Below, piece by piece: positions 12,626 through 24,905 of a DNA stretch of 64,000 nucleotides; the stretch's first letter is position 1; every line of letters starts with the position of its first letter. The notes beneath the pieces were generated by a model that saw nothing but the letters and a program-made list of their open reading frames with translations, did no database searches and was not told the DNA's origin. The DNA is from Scylla paramamosain (Eukaryota > Arthropoda > Malacostraca > Decapoda > Portunidae). The position numbers and the translations under genes were made by a program. Location: contig NC_087180.1 of the NCBI RefSeq assembly GCF_035594125.1, forward strand, positions 13,229,115 through 13,293,114. Reading direction: 5' to 3'.

Positions 12626-13127
12626 GATAATGAGTGTGCAGTCGGTGAGTCAAGAGTGTGTGGTGGCGGTGCGTGGTGGCTGGAGGGGCGGCTGGAGGGC
12701 TGGGTGGAGAACCTTTCTCCTTGTTCAGTCTTGAAATAATTCCTGGAATAATTTAACCAAGGCACCACCGCCACACTGAACTCTATGTCCTGGAAGACTC
12801 CGTGGAGGCGATGCAGAATGGAGCACAGAGGGAATACTGGACGAGGCGGCGGTGTCAGTAATATCTCTCCTTTTTTTCCTTCCTTTCCTTTCCATTCTGA
12901 CGCTTATTTGGACAGAGGGGATAGGGAGATGAATAGGGAAGTTAAGACTGACATATAGGAAGCTCTGAGGATGGAGGTGGTCTCGATCCGGCCCATCAGT
13001 GAAGGATCTGAGTGCGGCGCGACCAATCATGCTAACAGCTCTTCGAGGCCTCCAGACGACACTCATGTGAGGGGCGGTGCAAGGGCGCGAAGGGGACGAG
13101 GCTGCGGATGATCGTGATAAGGAGGGA
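12626..13127. other. unique G/C-richer DNA
   Basis: Includes a GGTGGC/GGCTGG-rich patch at 12655-12710. Competing open frames on the minus strand (up to 113 codons, 12725-13066) carry no recognisable domain. Confidence 0.5.
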
Positions 13128-13345
13128 GTGGAAATATTGTAATGTATGGGAGAGAAACAGAAAAGGAAGACGGAAATGTAGAAGAGGAAGGGAGATGTGC
13201 TGGTGATCCTAATTAGAAGTGGAAATATTGTAATGTATAGGAGGGGAGCAGAAAAAGAAGACGAAAATGTAAGAGGAAAGATGTGACATGAAAAAAGAGG
13301 ATGTTTATGATAAGGAGGAAAATGAGTAGAAATATGTTAAAGGAG
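13128..13345. repeat. 91-bp tandem duplication
   Basis: GTGGAAATATTGTAATGTAT starts copies at 13128 and 13219. Both continue through AACAGAAAAGGAAGACG-like and GAAATGTA-like words. A weaker third partial copy follows near 13303 (TGATAAGGAGG, then AGAAATATG). Confidence 0.8.
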
Positions 13346-13374
13346 TATTAGCGGAACAGAATATAAAATATTAG

Positions 13375-13600
13375 AACATAATTAAGGAAGGGAAGCTGCA
13401 AGACGCTGTTAGGCCTACAAGTGGCAGTCCTTTTATAGCTTCCCAATTATTCGGCACTAATAACCTGTTTACGGAGTCCATTCTATTCATCTACCACTCT
13501 ATTTAAGAAGCAATTTCCCAGTCTTTGTTTAATATAAATTGATCAAACTTGAACCCATTATTTCTCCTCCTATCCTGATTACTGATCGTTATATTCCCAA
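13375..13600 (-). mobile_element. non-LTR retrotransposon 3' end, degenerate
   Basis: The minus strand reads the last part of a LINE ORF2. 13526-13570 gives RRNNGFKFDQFILNK. 13479-13504 then gives NRVVDE-stop-N, which matches the NRVVDxWN motif at the C-terminus of many Jockey/CR1-type reverse transcriptases, with TGG changed to TAG. Another stop and a frame change separate the two blocks. After the coding remnant comes a GGACTGCCACTTGTAGGCC-type tail (about 13430 down to 13385) and eroded TTATGTTC words. I recognise this terminal sequence as widespread in decapod genomes; that is memory, not a search. The element is 5'-truncated and dead, and its exact clade is uncertain. Confidence 0.75.
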
Positions 13601-13674
13601 TATTACTATTTAAAGAACTATATGAAAATGAAATCAACTTTCTTTCTATTTCTGTCATTGAGGTAAGCAGCTTG

Positions 13675-13747
13675 TTCAGGTTTCAGGAGCCGCCTTGTGT
13701 AGATCAGCTGGTCTTTTACAATCAGCTTATTTTCTTATGTGCTTATG
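13675..13747 (+). mobile_element. second retroelement 3' tail, opposite sense
   Basis: GTTTCAGGAGCCGCCTTGTG, then a pyrimidine-rich word and TTATTTTCTTATGTGCTTATG, resembles the terminal segment and TTATGTTC-type tail of the same family of elements, here on the plus strand. It lies about 75 bases beyond the minus-strand copy, so the two 3' ends face outward. A single rearranged element is an alternative to two insertions. Confidence 0.5.
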
Positions 13748-14623
13748 TAACGGAAAGCAATAAAAATAGGATGACTATGACAACAGGTCGACGAAAAGAA
13801 AAACGTAATGAACTGTGAAAGGAAAACAAAAGGAAGATGGTCGGAATAAGAAGGGAGATACAGGAAGAGAAACGGAAATGATGATGATGAAGAGTAGGTA
13901 TGTAGAGATTTCGTAAGGGACAGAGACAGAAAACGAAGAGAAAGGAGGGGCGAAAACGTGGCAGGCATAAAGATATAACAGAAGTAAGCTTAGGAGGCGA
14001 TGATGATGGAATGAAAAATAGTAATGATTAGGAAAATAATGGTGGAAAGGGCAATGATAATGATGTTGATGCAAAGTTGGAGTGGTAAAAAAGTCATTGC
14101 ATAGAAGTAAAAAAAAAAAAAAAAAGAGGAGATTTAACAGCAGAAGGAAGCTTAATCCGTAAACCGCATTAAAAACATAAATAGATATTATTGTCCTCCT
14201 TTCCAGCCTCTTCCCTTCAGGACATTGCGGCAGACTTCGTATCCAGCGCCTTTGCATCACCAGCCATGAATCTAAATACACTGCAATCATGTGTTTGGCG
14301 TTTCAGAAAGCGAAAACTGAATTATTGCTGCATTGAAAGTCCGATATGAAGTGATTTATAACAATTTTCTCTCCATAACTCTGAACGTGTCGGGTCTGAA
14401 GAGAGGGAATATGAATGTAATATCTTTGACTATTTATTGGCACACGTGTTTGAGTTGTAATTGTCTTTAAAGTCGCTTTTTCATAGTTTCCTGGCATGAG
14501 TGCGTGCTAGAATGTCTTGTTATCGTGTTCCCCTTTGGTGTTGGCCAATATCCTATCAGCTGTAATTACTGATGTTCCCTTGGGCTTGTCTCACCTGTCC
14601 TTCACTCCACTAGTCAATGGGTT

Positions 14624-14624
<1 letters not shown>
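13748..14624. other. unique purine-rich then mixed DNA
   Basis: 13770-14130 is rich in GATGAT and GGAAA words with a poly-A run at 14109-14125. No supported gene. The 171-codon minus frame (13775-14290) is the Phe/Leu/Ser-rich complement of this purine tract. Confidence 0.5.

Positions 14625-14655
<31 letters not shown>
14625..14655. repeat. (TG)15 microsatellite
   Basis: Perfect. The flanks (14570-14760) contain several CACCTG/ACCTG words. Confidence 0.95.
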
Positions 14656-14661
<6 letters not shown>

Positions 14662-14909
14662 GTATGTAGCGCCAGTCCTTGTGTCAGGTGATGCCCACAC
14701 ACCTGCTTTAGGATACCTGCCCTTTACACCTTGCAAAATACCTTGGATATTTTTTTTACCTTCATAATTTATGTACAGTGTTACCTTCATGTGGCGCCAT
14801 AGGGTGAGGGGAGTCCTTTATCATTGCCTCCATTTTACCACCAGTCTTTTAACTTGTATACTTTATTTTCTTAACACTTTTTTCGTCTTTTCCAATAGTG
14901 TCCAGATTT

Positions 14910-14912
<3 letters not shown>

Positions 14913-14996
<84 letters not shown>
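14913..14996. repeat. (AC)42 microsatellite
   Basis: Perfect array. The 373-codon open frame across it (14771-15892) joins this array, a TG-rich tract and a CT array, and is a repeat artefact. Confidence 0.98.
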
Positions 14997-14998
<2 letters not shown>

Positions 14999-15494
14999 CT
15001 CAGTCCCTTCGCTTTAATCATCATCACAACATCCTCTTGCAATCTTCGTAATTACACATTTTCTTGCCTCAGCCTTCTGTCTTTCGTCTTTTCCAACTTT
15101 GATAATGACCAAGGCTTTGTTTTCCTCATCGCCACGTTTAGTGCGAGTCAGGCAATCATCGTGTTCTGCTGCTGCCTAACATTTCTCTCCCATTTCGTCG
15201 CTACTTGTCCTTCCAGCTCCTGTTCCTCCATTAGCCTCCCTTCCCCTTACTCAATCTCCCACAGGCTACAGGATAATTCTTCAAAGAGGGGATTCCTGGA
15301 TTATATTACCGCAGGCTTGCATCCCCATGACCACGTCTCTGTTCAGGCTTTCAACATTTCCTCCCTCATCATCTTCCCATTTCCCTTTCCATGCCTCTTC
15401 TCGTGTTCCTCTTCCTCGTCTTTCTCCTTAAAGCGTCTGATAGTTCACCCCTTGTGTTTTCAACCTTGTCTCTCCTGGTTTTCGTTGCCGTGGT
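14997..15494. other. pyrimidine-rich unique DNA
   Basis: C/T-dominated plus strand without recognisable coding motifs. Confidence 0.5.
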
Positions 15495-15575
15495 TCATGT
15501 GTGTTTGTCTGTGTGTCTTTGTGTATGTGTCTGTGTGTCTTTGTGTGTGTGTCTGTGTATGTGCGCGCGTGGTTC
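15495..15575. repeat. imperfect TG/TCTG tract
   Basis: Mixture of TGTG, TCTG and TTTG words with at least eight interruptions; an aged TG microsatellite. Confidence 0.85.
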
Positions 15576-15637
15576 TGTTTTGTCTCAAGGTCAAAATGTT
15601 CGAATGTCAGAATGCTCTCTCACATTTTCCTTTTCCA

Positions 15638-15641
<4 letters not shown>

Positions 15642-15724
<83 letters not shown>
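15642..15724. repeat. (TC)41 microsatellite
   Basis: Perfect array. Confidence 0.98.
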
Positions 15725-15726
<2 letters not shown>

Positions 15727-16274
15727 CTCACTGGCGCGCTCCATTTCATCTCCATCCTTTACGTCAAATTGTCCAATTATTTCTCTCCTTGTTCTTCCTA
15801 TCTTCCTTGACCTACTTTTAAAAATTTCCTTCCGTCTGCGTACGTCTCTTCCAGTCTTTCGGTTTTTTCTCGGTTCGTTTACCTCAAAATAACGATACAC
15901 TCTTCCTCACGTCATCTTTTTCCCTCTTCTTTTCCTGTTACTTCACAGCGGTCATAATTTCAGCCTTCCTTCATTCCATCCTCCTCCTCCTCCTTCTCTT
16001 CCTCTTCCTCTTCCTTTCCACATCGACCCCCCATTCTGCTTCCCATTTTTGTACCTCCGTGTTCTCTGCATAAAAAAATTCCCTTTGTTCTTTCGTTCCA
16101 AGATTAGGGTACACAATCTGAGCGGCGTTTTGTGATGTAGTGCGCAGTGTCCTTCTGTAATTAATATGCCTCGCTCGCTTACGGAGATGCCGGAGGAGTG
16201 TACACATAATCTTGGTAATAATGAGGATGGTGATACTTATGAAACCGATCCTCGCCGTATAAAACAGGAGGTGC

Positions 16275-16276
<2 letters not shown>
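15725..16276. other. unique DNA
   Basis: A CCT/TTC triplet patch at 15978-16018, otherwise mixed. No supported gene. Confidence 0.5.

Positions 16277-16366
<90 letters not shown>
16277..16366. repeat. (GA)45 microsatellite
   Basis: Perfect array. Confidence 0.98.
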
Positions 16367-16370
<4 letters not shown>

Positions 16371-16430
16371 ATTAGCATAAGATCATAATGTTATCTTGTT
16401 GACATGACGTAAAATAACTATTGCACTCGC

Positions 16431-16434
<4 letters not shown>

Positions 16435-16477
<43 letters not shown>

Positions 16478-16490
16478 GTGCGTGTGTGTA
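16435..16490. repeat. (TG)19 with GCGTG tail
   Basis: Perfect to 16472, then TTTGCGTGCGTGTGTG. Confidence 0.95.
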
Positions 16491-17380
16491 ACCGCAGACT
16501 TAATTCATTAGTGTGAAAAATATTTCCCGCGGATGTCGCCAGTTCACTTCATTCACTTCCGAGAGATGGCGCTGCGCATTTTCTTTCGAATCGTATCTAC
16601 TTCCCCGAAAAACTCGCAAGGCTTTATGTTGGTTCATTATCTGGAGACACAGTTAGCGAGGTACAATTTTGTTGTATGATATTGAATTTATGGACTGAAG
16701 AAACTAAATCTGCTTATAATTCCATTACGACCGCGAGTGTCGGTAATTTAGCATCGTTAGTCAAGATAACTTTACATAAAGCTGTGTACCAAGAAGGCAT
16801 TGTGGATTCTAGGTTAGTTTGAGAACACCTTGTCTATTGCCGTGTATTGGCCTTGTCTCCATCCACTCCTGTTGTCACGAGTCTCCAGCAATATCATCAA
16901 GGAAATATCATGTTATGACTGTCGTTATTACTCTGTCCTCCTCATGTCTCTCTCATTCCCTAGTTCCTGTTTACTCGTGTTGATTCACATATTCTGTTTT
17001 ACTATTTCCCCTCATGTGCCTCTCATCCCTCAATCCCTGTTTGATTCACGTATTATTTCCCCACCCCTTAGTTCTCCCCACTGTTATTGCTACCTTTACT
17101 ATTGTTTTCTTGCTAAAAATCTCCTTGTTTTTCCGTGTTTTTCGTTGTTTTCCCCGCGATGGTTGATGGGCTTGTTGCCGCTATTGTTCCTATCATTGGT
17201 GTCGTTGTTGTCGCTGCTGTTAACTTTGTTGTTGGCGCTCTTGTTACGATTGTTGCATTTGGTATTGTGTGGTGCTGGTACCGTGTCGCCGCCCGGAACA
17301 CCACTGTCGGCGGAACAAGAGATGTGTTAGTTGGAGTTATGAAGAGCAAGTGGAGCCCTCTGAGATGAAGGATGGGGGAA

Positions 17381-17382
<2 letters not shown>
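16491..17382. other. unique DNA
   Basis: No repeats of note. A Val/Ala-rich 77-codon frame (17135-17368) comes from a GTTGTT/GCTGTT-rich patch at 17160-17270. No domain recognised. Confidence 0.5.

Positions 17383-17477
<95 letters not shown>
17383..17477. repeat. (CT)n, one interruption
   Basis: CT array with a single TTT interruption near 17467. Opposite in sense to the AG array 63 bases later. Confidence 0.98.
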
Positions 17478-17537
17478 AATCTATCTGTCTGTTATCATTT
17501 TTCCTTTCCCTTCTTTCATATTTTCTGCTTCTTGCTG

Positions 17538-17540
<3 letters not shown>

Positions 17541-17620
<80 letters not shown>

Positions 17621-17635
17621 GAATAGAATAGAAAA
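17541..17635. repeat. (AG)39 plus (GAATA)3
   Basis: Perfect AG array ending at 17618, followed by a short pentamer repeat. Confidence 0.97.
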
Positions 17636-17687
17636 CGATAAGAATAAAGGATGACGGAGGAGGATAAGGTCTGTCAGGTACGAAATG

Positions 17688-17689
<2 letters not shown>

Positions 17690-17763
<74 letters not shown>
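17690..17763. repeat. (GA)37 microsatellite
   Basis: Perfect array; third array within 380 bases. Confidence 0.98.
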
Positions 17764-17765
<2 letters not shown>

Positions 17766-17860
17766 TGATTTCCCCTGTGCTTGGTAGAGTGCCTCGCTTG
17801 ATCTTGTTACCGAGCATTACCGCCACCTGCAGGGAGATGACTGGCACTCACTTAATAGGT

Positions 17861-18060
17861 AACACACCCAATCTAACCCAACCCTGCCATAGCCCAACGC
17901 ATCCCAGTCCAGCCCAATACAGCCCAGTCCCTCGCCACCCATCCCTATCACGCTTAATTCGACAAAAAGTTAGCCTATCTTGCCATAACCTGCCCATGTC
18001 CGCCCATCCCCGCCCACTGCCGCCCACCTCCGCCCATCTCCGCCCACCGCCGCCCACCGC
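17861..18060. repeat. 10-bp minisatellite with GC boxes
   Basis: Reading in 10-base steps from 17861 gives about 20 related units. The first half is of the AGCCCAGTCC type (17891-17930). The second is of the CGCCCAYYNC type (18001-18060), where six units follow without a phase slip. CCGCCCA, the complement of the GGGCGG GC-box core, falls at 18000, 18010, 18020, 18030, 18040 and 18050. The middle (17941-17980) is degenerate but keeps the 10-base register. The open frames over it give Pro/His/Ser repeats and are artefacts. Confidence 0.85.
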
Positions 18061-18166
18061 CACCGCTGCAGTGCAATTCCGCTTAACGCCACCCAACTGC
18101 TCTCACTTCTCTCACTGCTCTTACTCTCAGCATACACAATACCACTCACCGACAACACTCGGTACT

Positions 18167-18273
<107 letters not shown>

Positions 18274-18443
18274 TACGCACAACAAAGTGTGGAACTTTCT
18301 TACAGGTGACTTAGCAACAAGACTGATAATCTTCACTTTTCGATATAGATAGTCGATCTTAACGCCCCTGAATATAAAAAAAAATTAATTGACGGCGCAG
18401 AGTAACTCGTTTATCACATGAATTTACGAGTGTCTTCTTCGTT

Positions 18444-18444
<1 letters not shown>

Positions 18445-18539
<95 letters not shown>
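18445..18539. repeat. (AG)47 microsatellite
   Basis: Perfect array, followed at 18590-18630 by an A-rich purine tract. Confidence 0.98.
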
Positions 18540-18542
<3 letters not shown>

Positions 18543-18664
18543 AAGTTGCTTGTTTACATTCTTTCCAAGTTGCATTCTCAGGGGGCAGGAAGAAGGAAAA
18601 AAGAAAAAAAAAAGAAAAGGAAAAAAAAACTAGTCTTTAGTAAACCCAGTTGTCCTGTCTATCA

Positions 18665-18665
<1 letters not shown>

Positions 18666-18694
<29 letters not shown>
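18666..18694. repeat. (GTCT)n microsatellite
   Basis: Seven tetranucleotide units, one with TTTG. Confidence 0.93.
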
Positions 18695-18695
<1 letters not shown>

Positions 18696-18779
18696 TCTTT
18701 CCTCGCCGGTTCTTTGAGGCTGATCCACAAATTGTCTTGATAGTGGACAGAAAAAAGAAATAATAATTTGCATAATAGG

Positions 18780-19015
18780 AAACGCGTGATGAAAGAAAGG
18801 AAGGAAAGAAGAAGAGGAAGGAAGGAAGAAAAGAAGAATGGACATATGAATCAAGGAAACGTGGAAGATAGAAAAAAAAAGTGTAGCTAAGGATTCTTCA
18901 TTGTCAATATTTTTCTTATTTATGGTGATGGGGAGAAGGAAGGAAGGAAGAAAATGTGCAAAGAAATATGAAATTCAGGAAGGAAATGTGCAAAGAAATA
19001 TGAAATTCTGGTTTG
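18780..19015. repeat. GGAA-rich tract and 32-bp duplication
   Basis: GGAA/AGAA words at 18793-18835 and 18937-18950. A nearly perfect tandem duplication then follows: AAATGTGCAAAGAAATATGA occurs at 18952 and 18984, and identity extends over 25 bases. Confidence 0.85.
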
Positions 19016-19309
19016 TGTCAGTTTTTCTCATTATGATAAAGTGGAGAAAGGTGACGAAGTAAATTGAAGGAAATACGCAGAAAAGCAAATAAAAAATATA
19101 AATAAAAAAAAAAAGAATTGAGGGAAAAATTGTGTATGTTAAATAAAAGTAGTCTTAAACGACAAATTTTATTTTCCTGCGTGATGAAGGTCTTGAATTT
19201 GTTTGATGTTCTTTGATGTTATTTGTGTGCGTTTTTTTTTTTTTTTTCAGTTTTGAGATTTATGCCAAAAATAGAACGTGAAAATATATTTAAAATGTCG
19301 AATTGCTTT
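19016..19309. other. A/T-rich spacer
   Basis: A-rich, then a poly-T run at 19231-19248. No gene seen. Confidence 0.5.
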
Positions 19310-20100
19310 TTTCAAGATGAATATGTTCTTAATATTTCTCTTCCTTCTTCTTAATATTTCTCTTCTTTCTTCTTTCCCATCTTTATTCTCACCTCTCCTT
19401 CGTTGTTCTCTACTCTTTACCCTTTTCCATCTTTTCCTTTCTCTTTTATTCCTCCCTTTCGTTCCTTCATTCTTACCTTTTCTTCGTTCTTCTCTACTCT
19501 TTGTTCTTCATCTTTCCCTTCCCTCCTCTTTCTCCCTCTTCATCCTCTGTCTTACCTCTTCATCCTCCTTCCCTACTTATCCATTTTCTTTTATTTTTCC
19601 AATTACTTTCCTTAATCTTACTTCTTCGTTCTTAACCATCTTCATTTTCTTCTTTCTCAGCAATTCCTCGATATTAACTCCTCTTCATCCTTTCCTTTAC
19701 CCTCCTATCTTTCTTCTTCCTTCATTTTCTCCCGACAGTCTTATTTCTTCTTCGTTCTTCCTTATCGTTTCCCTTTCTTTTTTTTTTAATTCTCTGTTTC
19801 TCTGACCCAATCTGACCTCTTCATCACCTCTTCGTCATCCTCTTTGCCTCTTCCTTTCCTTTTCCTTTCTTTCCCTGCCTCGATTTTGCCTCCTCTTCCT
19901 CCCTCCCTTCTCTTAACTTCCTACTTCGCTTCCTCATCTCATTCTTTCTAGTTATCACCTTTCCCTCTCCCTCCCCGTCCTCTTTGCTCGCCTCCCCCAT
20001 CAATTTGCATCCACGTCCCCTCCCCCTTTACGTCCTCTTCCTCTTCCTGCCTTCTGCCCTCCTCCCTTCCTTCTCTTCCTCTTCCCTTCCTTCCCCTCTC
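19310..20100. repeat. ~790-base polypyrimidine block
   Basis: Plus strand is almost entirely T and C with TTCTTC, CTTTCC and CCTCTT words. Open frames of 70-175 codons here are Ser/Leu/Phe artefacts. Confidence 0.85.
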
Positions 20101-20139
20101 CTCATGGCGGACTTCTGAAACTTTCGATGTTGGTTATGT

Positions 20140-20230
20140 TGAGTGATGCGGAGAAGAAGGAGAATAAATGGTGACAGGGAATAAAGGAGGAGGAGGAGGA
20201 AGAGCAACAAGAAAGAAAAAAAAAAGAGAT
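20140..20230. repeat. start of polypurine block
   Basis: GGAGGA/GAAGAA words begin within 40 bases of the end of the pyrimidine block, so strand composition reverses sharply near 20110. Confidence 0.8.
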
Positions 20231-20690
20231 AAATCAAGGGAAGTATGAAGGTGAGTTACACGGGGAAACACAAAGAAATAGACGCAAACTGAACGATAAA
20301 GAAAAGGAAAAAAAAATTGAATAACGATACGAGAATAAACGCAAATATGAAATGTCTTCGCGGAAAGGAAAACTGAAGAAAAAAAAATTACGGATAAGGA
20401 ATTAGACAAAAAAAAAAGTAAACAGTCTTTACAGAACAGAATCAAACGACAAAAAAAAAATAAATCAAGAGCAGCATGAAGATGAGTTACACACAGAAGA
20501 CAAAAAAAAAAAATAGACGCAAACAACGAAAAAAAGGGAAAAAATGAATAAAGATACGAGGATCAACGCAAATAAAAGTACTTTCGTGAAAAAAAATGGA
20601 AAAAAAGATAAAAAAAATACGAATACAGTTAAGGAATTAACGACAAAAGGTGAACACTGTACGTAATAGAATCAAAAGACGAAACAGTAA
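20231..20690. repeat. 231-bp tandem duplication, A-rich
   Basis: AAATCAAGGGAAGTATGAAG at 20231 and AAATCAAGAGCAGCATGAAG at 20462 begin two diverged copies. They share GATGAGTTACAC, ATAGACGCAAAC, AACGCAAATA and GGAATTA(A)CGACAAA blocks in order. The unit is 77 codons, so a minus-strand frame shows a repeated VTHLHTSLDL-like phrase; I take this as a by-product. Confidence 0.85.
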
Positions 20691-20892
20691 AGAATAGACG
20701 AAAAATAGATGAGAAGGTGCAAAAAAGAAAACAAAAAAGAAAAAAATGGAAGGTAATGCAAAAAGAAGAATGCGAAGAGCGTGTTCGTGATGTATAACAG
20801 AATAGATCAAGAAAATGAGGAAAGAAAGAAACGAAGGGAAGAAAATTGGATTGTATATTTGGCAACCTTCTCTTCCAAAGCAATAGTACATC

Positions 20893-20894
<2 letters not shown>

Positions 20895-20936
<42 letters not shown>
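20895..20936. repeat. (TG)21 microsatellite
   Basis: Perfect array. Confidence 0.97.
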
Positions 20937-20937
<1 letters not shown>

Positions 20938-21077
20938 TTGTGTGTACGCCTCAACAGAAGCCATATTCCCTTGGTATGTTTTATTCCTTCCTTCCTCTCA
21001 TTTTCCTTTTCCTCCTTCCTCCCTTTGCCTCCAACATTTTCTCTCTCCCTTGACACTTCACTTTCTGTACTTTACTC

Positions 21078-21080
<3 letters not shown>

Positions 21081-21168
<88 letters not shown>
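21081..21168. repeat. (TC)44 microsatellite
   Basis: First member of a cluster of three long arrays within 412 bases. Confidence 0.98.
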
Positions 21169-21171
<3 letters not shown>

Positions 21172-21202
21172 TTATCCCAATATTTGTGTCAATCTACTTT
21201 GT

Positions 21203-21203
<1 letters not shown>

Positions 21204-21295
<92 letters not shown>
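21204..21295. repeat. (AC)46 microsatellite
   Basis: Perfect; joined by TGAG to the next array with no unique spacer. Confidence 0.98.
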
Positions 21296-22980
<1,685 letters not shown>

Positions 22981-23230
22981 ATATACTGGTGGGATGGAGG
23001 CTATGAATCGAGGACTGGTGAGATATACTGGGAGAGAACTACTGGTGATAGTTGATAGGAATAGCTACTGGTGTCTAGATAGGACCGGATACTGGTGACG
23101 TGATAGGAATGGGTACTGGGGTGTTTAGGTGACGTAACAGGAATGGGCACTGGGGTGTATAAATAATGTGACTGGTTACTGGGAAGGTGATAGGAATAAG
23201 TACTGTTGTATCTAGATGGGACTTGGTACG
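22981..23230. repeat. degenerate ~36-bp minisatellite
   Basis: Units of the form TACTGGTG...GTGATAGGAATGGG recur about six times with 30-45 base spacing. GATAGGAAT occurs near 23055, 23101 and 23190, with the variant ACAGGAATGGG at 23138. Confidence 0.75.
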
Positions 23231-23359
23231 GAATTCCCATAAGAAGCGATTGCCGTAAGTCTCCTCTGTCTATATTATTCAGGGTGTCTGTCTTTGTCAA
23301 TGTGTGTGTGTGTGTGCATCTATCTGTCTTTTCCTCTGTTTATTTGTCTCAGTCACTCC

Positions 23360-23446
<87 letters not shown>
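23360..23446. repeat. (TC)43 microsatellite
   Basis: Perfect, preceded by an imperfect TG/TCTG tract at 23300-23345. Confidence 0.98.
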
Positions 23447-23449
<3 letters not shown>

Positions 23450-23938
23450 CCACATATAACCCGCGCTTTAGGATTTCGCTCTACAAAACCGACTTAACGT
23501 ATATTTTATGTTTTACGGCGCGGGCTTCATTACCATTATTATTTCAGACAAACAAGCTTTCCCTTCCTGAAATGGAGCTCCACATCGCTTTTTCTTTTTT
23601 ATATTTTCTCGATATAATGACCTTTAAAGGAGAAGGGATCTAAAGTCCTGGTTGATATTTAGTCTGTATTATTGTTTATGATGATTCCAGTCAGCCTCTA
23701 AGCTCATCTGCATTACAGTGTTATTTTCTTCAAGTGGGACGGAAATGTGATAGTAGCGAAGGTGTACGGACATGCAGATAGACAGACAGACAAGCAGCCA
23801 TATTTTTCATTGCTGTTACTGACGAATCAGTGAACGACAGGTAGACAAATCGATGTGAGGTGAACACTACCGCCCCGATAATGATAAAGAAAAATAAGTG
23901 CAGACAGATAAAAAAAAAATGTAATAGCCGGCTTGTTC

Positions 23939-23941
<3 letters not shown>
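23447..23941. other. unique DNA
   Basis: Contains a short (GACA)n at 23778-23793. No gene seen. Confidence 0.5.

Positions 23942-23987
<46 letters not shown>
23942..23987. repeat. (AC)23 microsatellite
   Basis: Perfect array. Confidence 0.97.
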
Positions 23988-23990
<3 letters not shown>

Positions 23991-24065
23991 TATAAGAAGA
24001 ATAAACTCGAATGACATGACAGGAAATAAATCTAGTATGTACAGAATATTGAGATAAGAAAAGAT

Positions 24066-24068
<3 letters not shown>

Positions 24069-24134
<66 letters not shown>
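24069..24134. repeat. (GA)33 microsatellite
   Basis: Perfect array. Confidence 0.98.
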
Positions 24135-24138
<4 letters not shown>

Positions 24139-24180
24139 CAAGGAAAAGTTTTAGAATTCATGAACGTTGGATGAACAGGT

Positions 24181-24184
<4 letters not shown>

Positions 24185-24257
<73 letters not shown>

Positions 24258-24269
24258 AAGAGAGAGAGA
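24185..24269. repeat. (AG)n with AAAG interruptions
   Basis: Perfect to 24252, then AAAGAAAG and a second short AG run. It sits 50 bases after the previous array. Confidence 0.97.
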
Positions 24270-24527
24270 TAGGAGAGCCGCTGTACAGAACCTGTGTGTT
24301 ATTCAGTGATTGATTGGATGCTTACCGGCTCCTGCTTGAACAAAGGGGCTCGCGTTGAGGGGAAAATGGCGCCGCTGTGCAGGACGTGGCGGAAATAATT
24401 GAAGAGTCCACGTAATATTTGTCCGCGCTAAATATAAGAAAAAAATTGCGATAATGACTGCTGCGCCGGCCGTGTTTAGTCTTGTTCCAGCACGTGCGGG
24501 TTTTACTTTTATAGAGCGTTAGGTTAT

Positions 24528-24529
<2 letters not shown>
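24270..24529. other. unique spacer with CpG words
   Basis: G/C-richer than its surroundings, with GGCGCC and GCGCCGGCC words near 24370 and 24466. No gene seen. Confidence 0.5.

Positions 24530-24616
<87 letters not shown>
24530..24616. repeat. (AG)43 microsatellite
   Basis: Perfect array. Confidence 0.98.
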
Positions 24617-24618
<2 letters not shown>

Positions 24619-24827
24619 CCGTATTTTTATTCGTTTCAGTTTTTATCTCAATTGCTTTCAGGATGCTATAGTGAAAGTTATTGTGGTTTCTAAGGAGATT
24701 TCATTATTCTAATTGGACTTCAGTAAGAATTCTGCATTATGAAAGGGGGAAGCATATTGAAAAAACCTACTCGTCATCTCTGTGGCCTTTGAAAATAATT
24801 CTGGTGAAAATTTTAAGCGTTCAAGTA

Positions 24828-24829
<2 letters not shown>

Positions 24830-24901
<72 letters not shown>
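24830..24901. repeat. (GA)36 microsatellite
   Basis: Fourth AG-sense array in succession from 24069. Confidence 0.98.

Positions 24902-24905
<4 letters not shown>

Noticed and set aside
14771..15892. 373-codon open frame, the longest in the window
   Set aside because: It strings together a Thr-His run from the AC array, a Cys/Val run from a TG tract and a Leu-Ser run from the CT array. The remaining parts are pyrimidine-rich, with no domain and competing frames open alongside.
20134..20526. Minus-strand frame with a repeated VTHLHTSLDL-like phrase suggesting protein repeats
   Set aside because: The phrase repeats only because a 231-bp non-coding-looking unit is duplicated in frame; the rest is Phe/Leu from poly-A-rich DNA.
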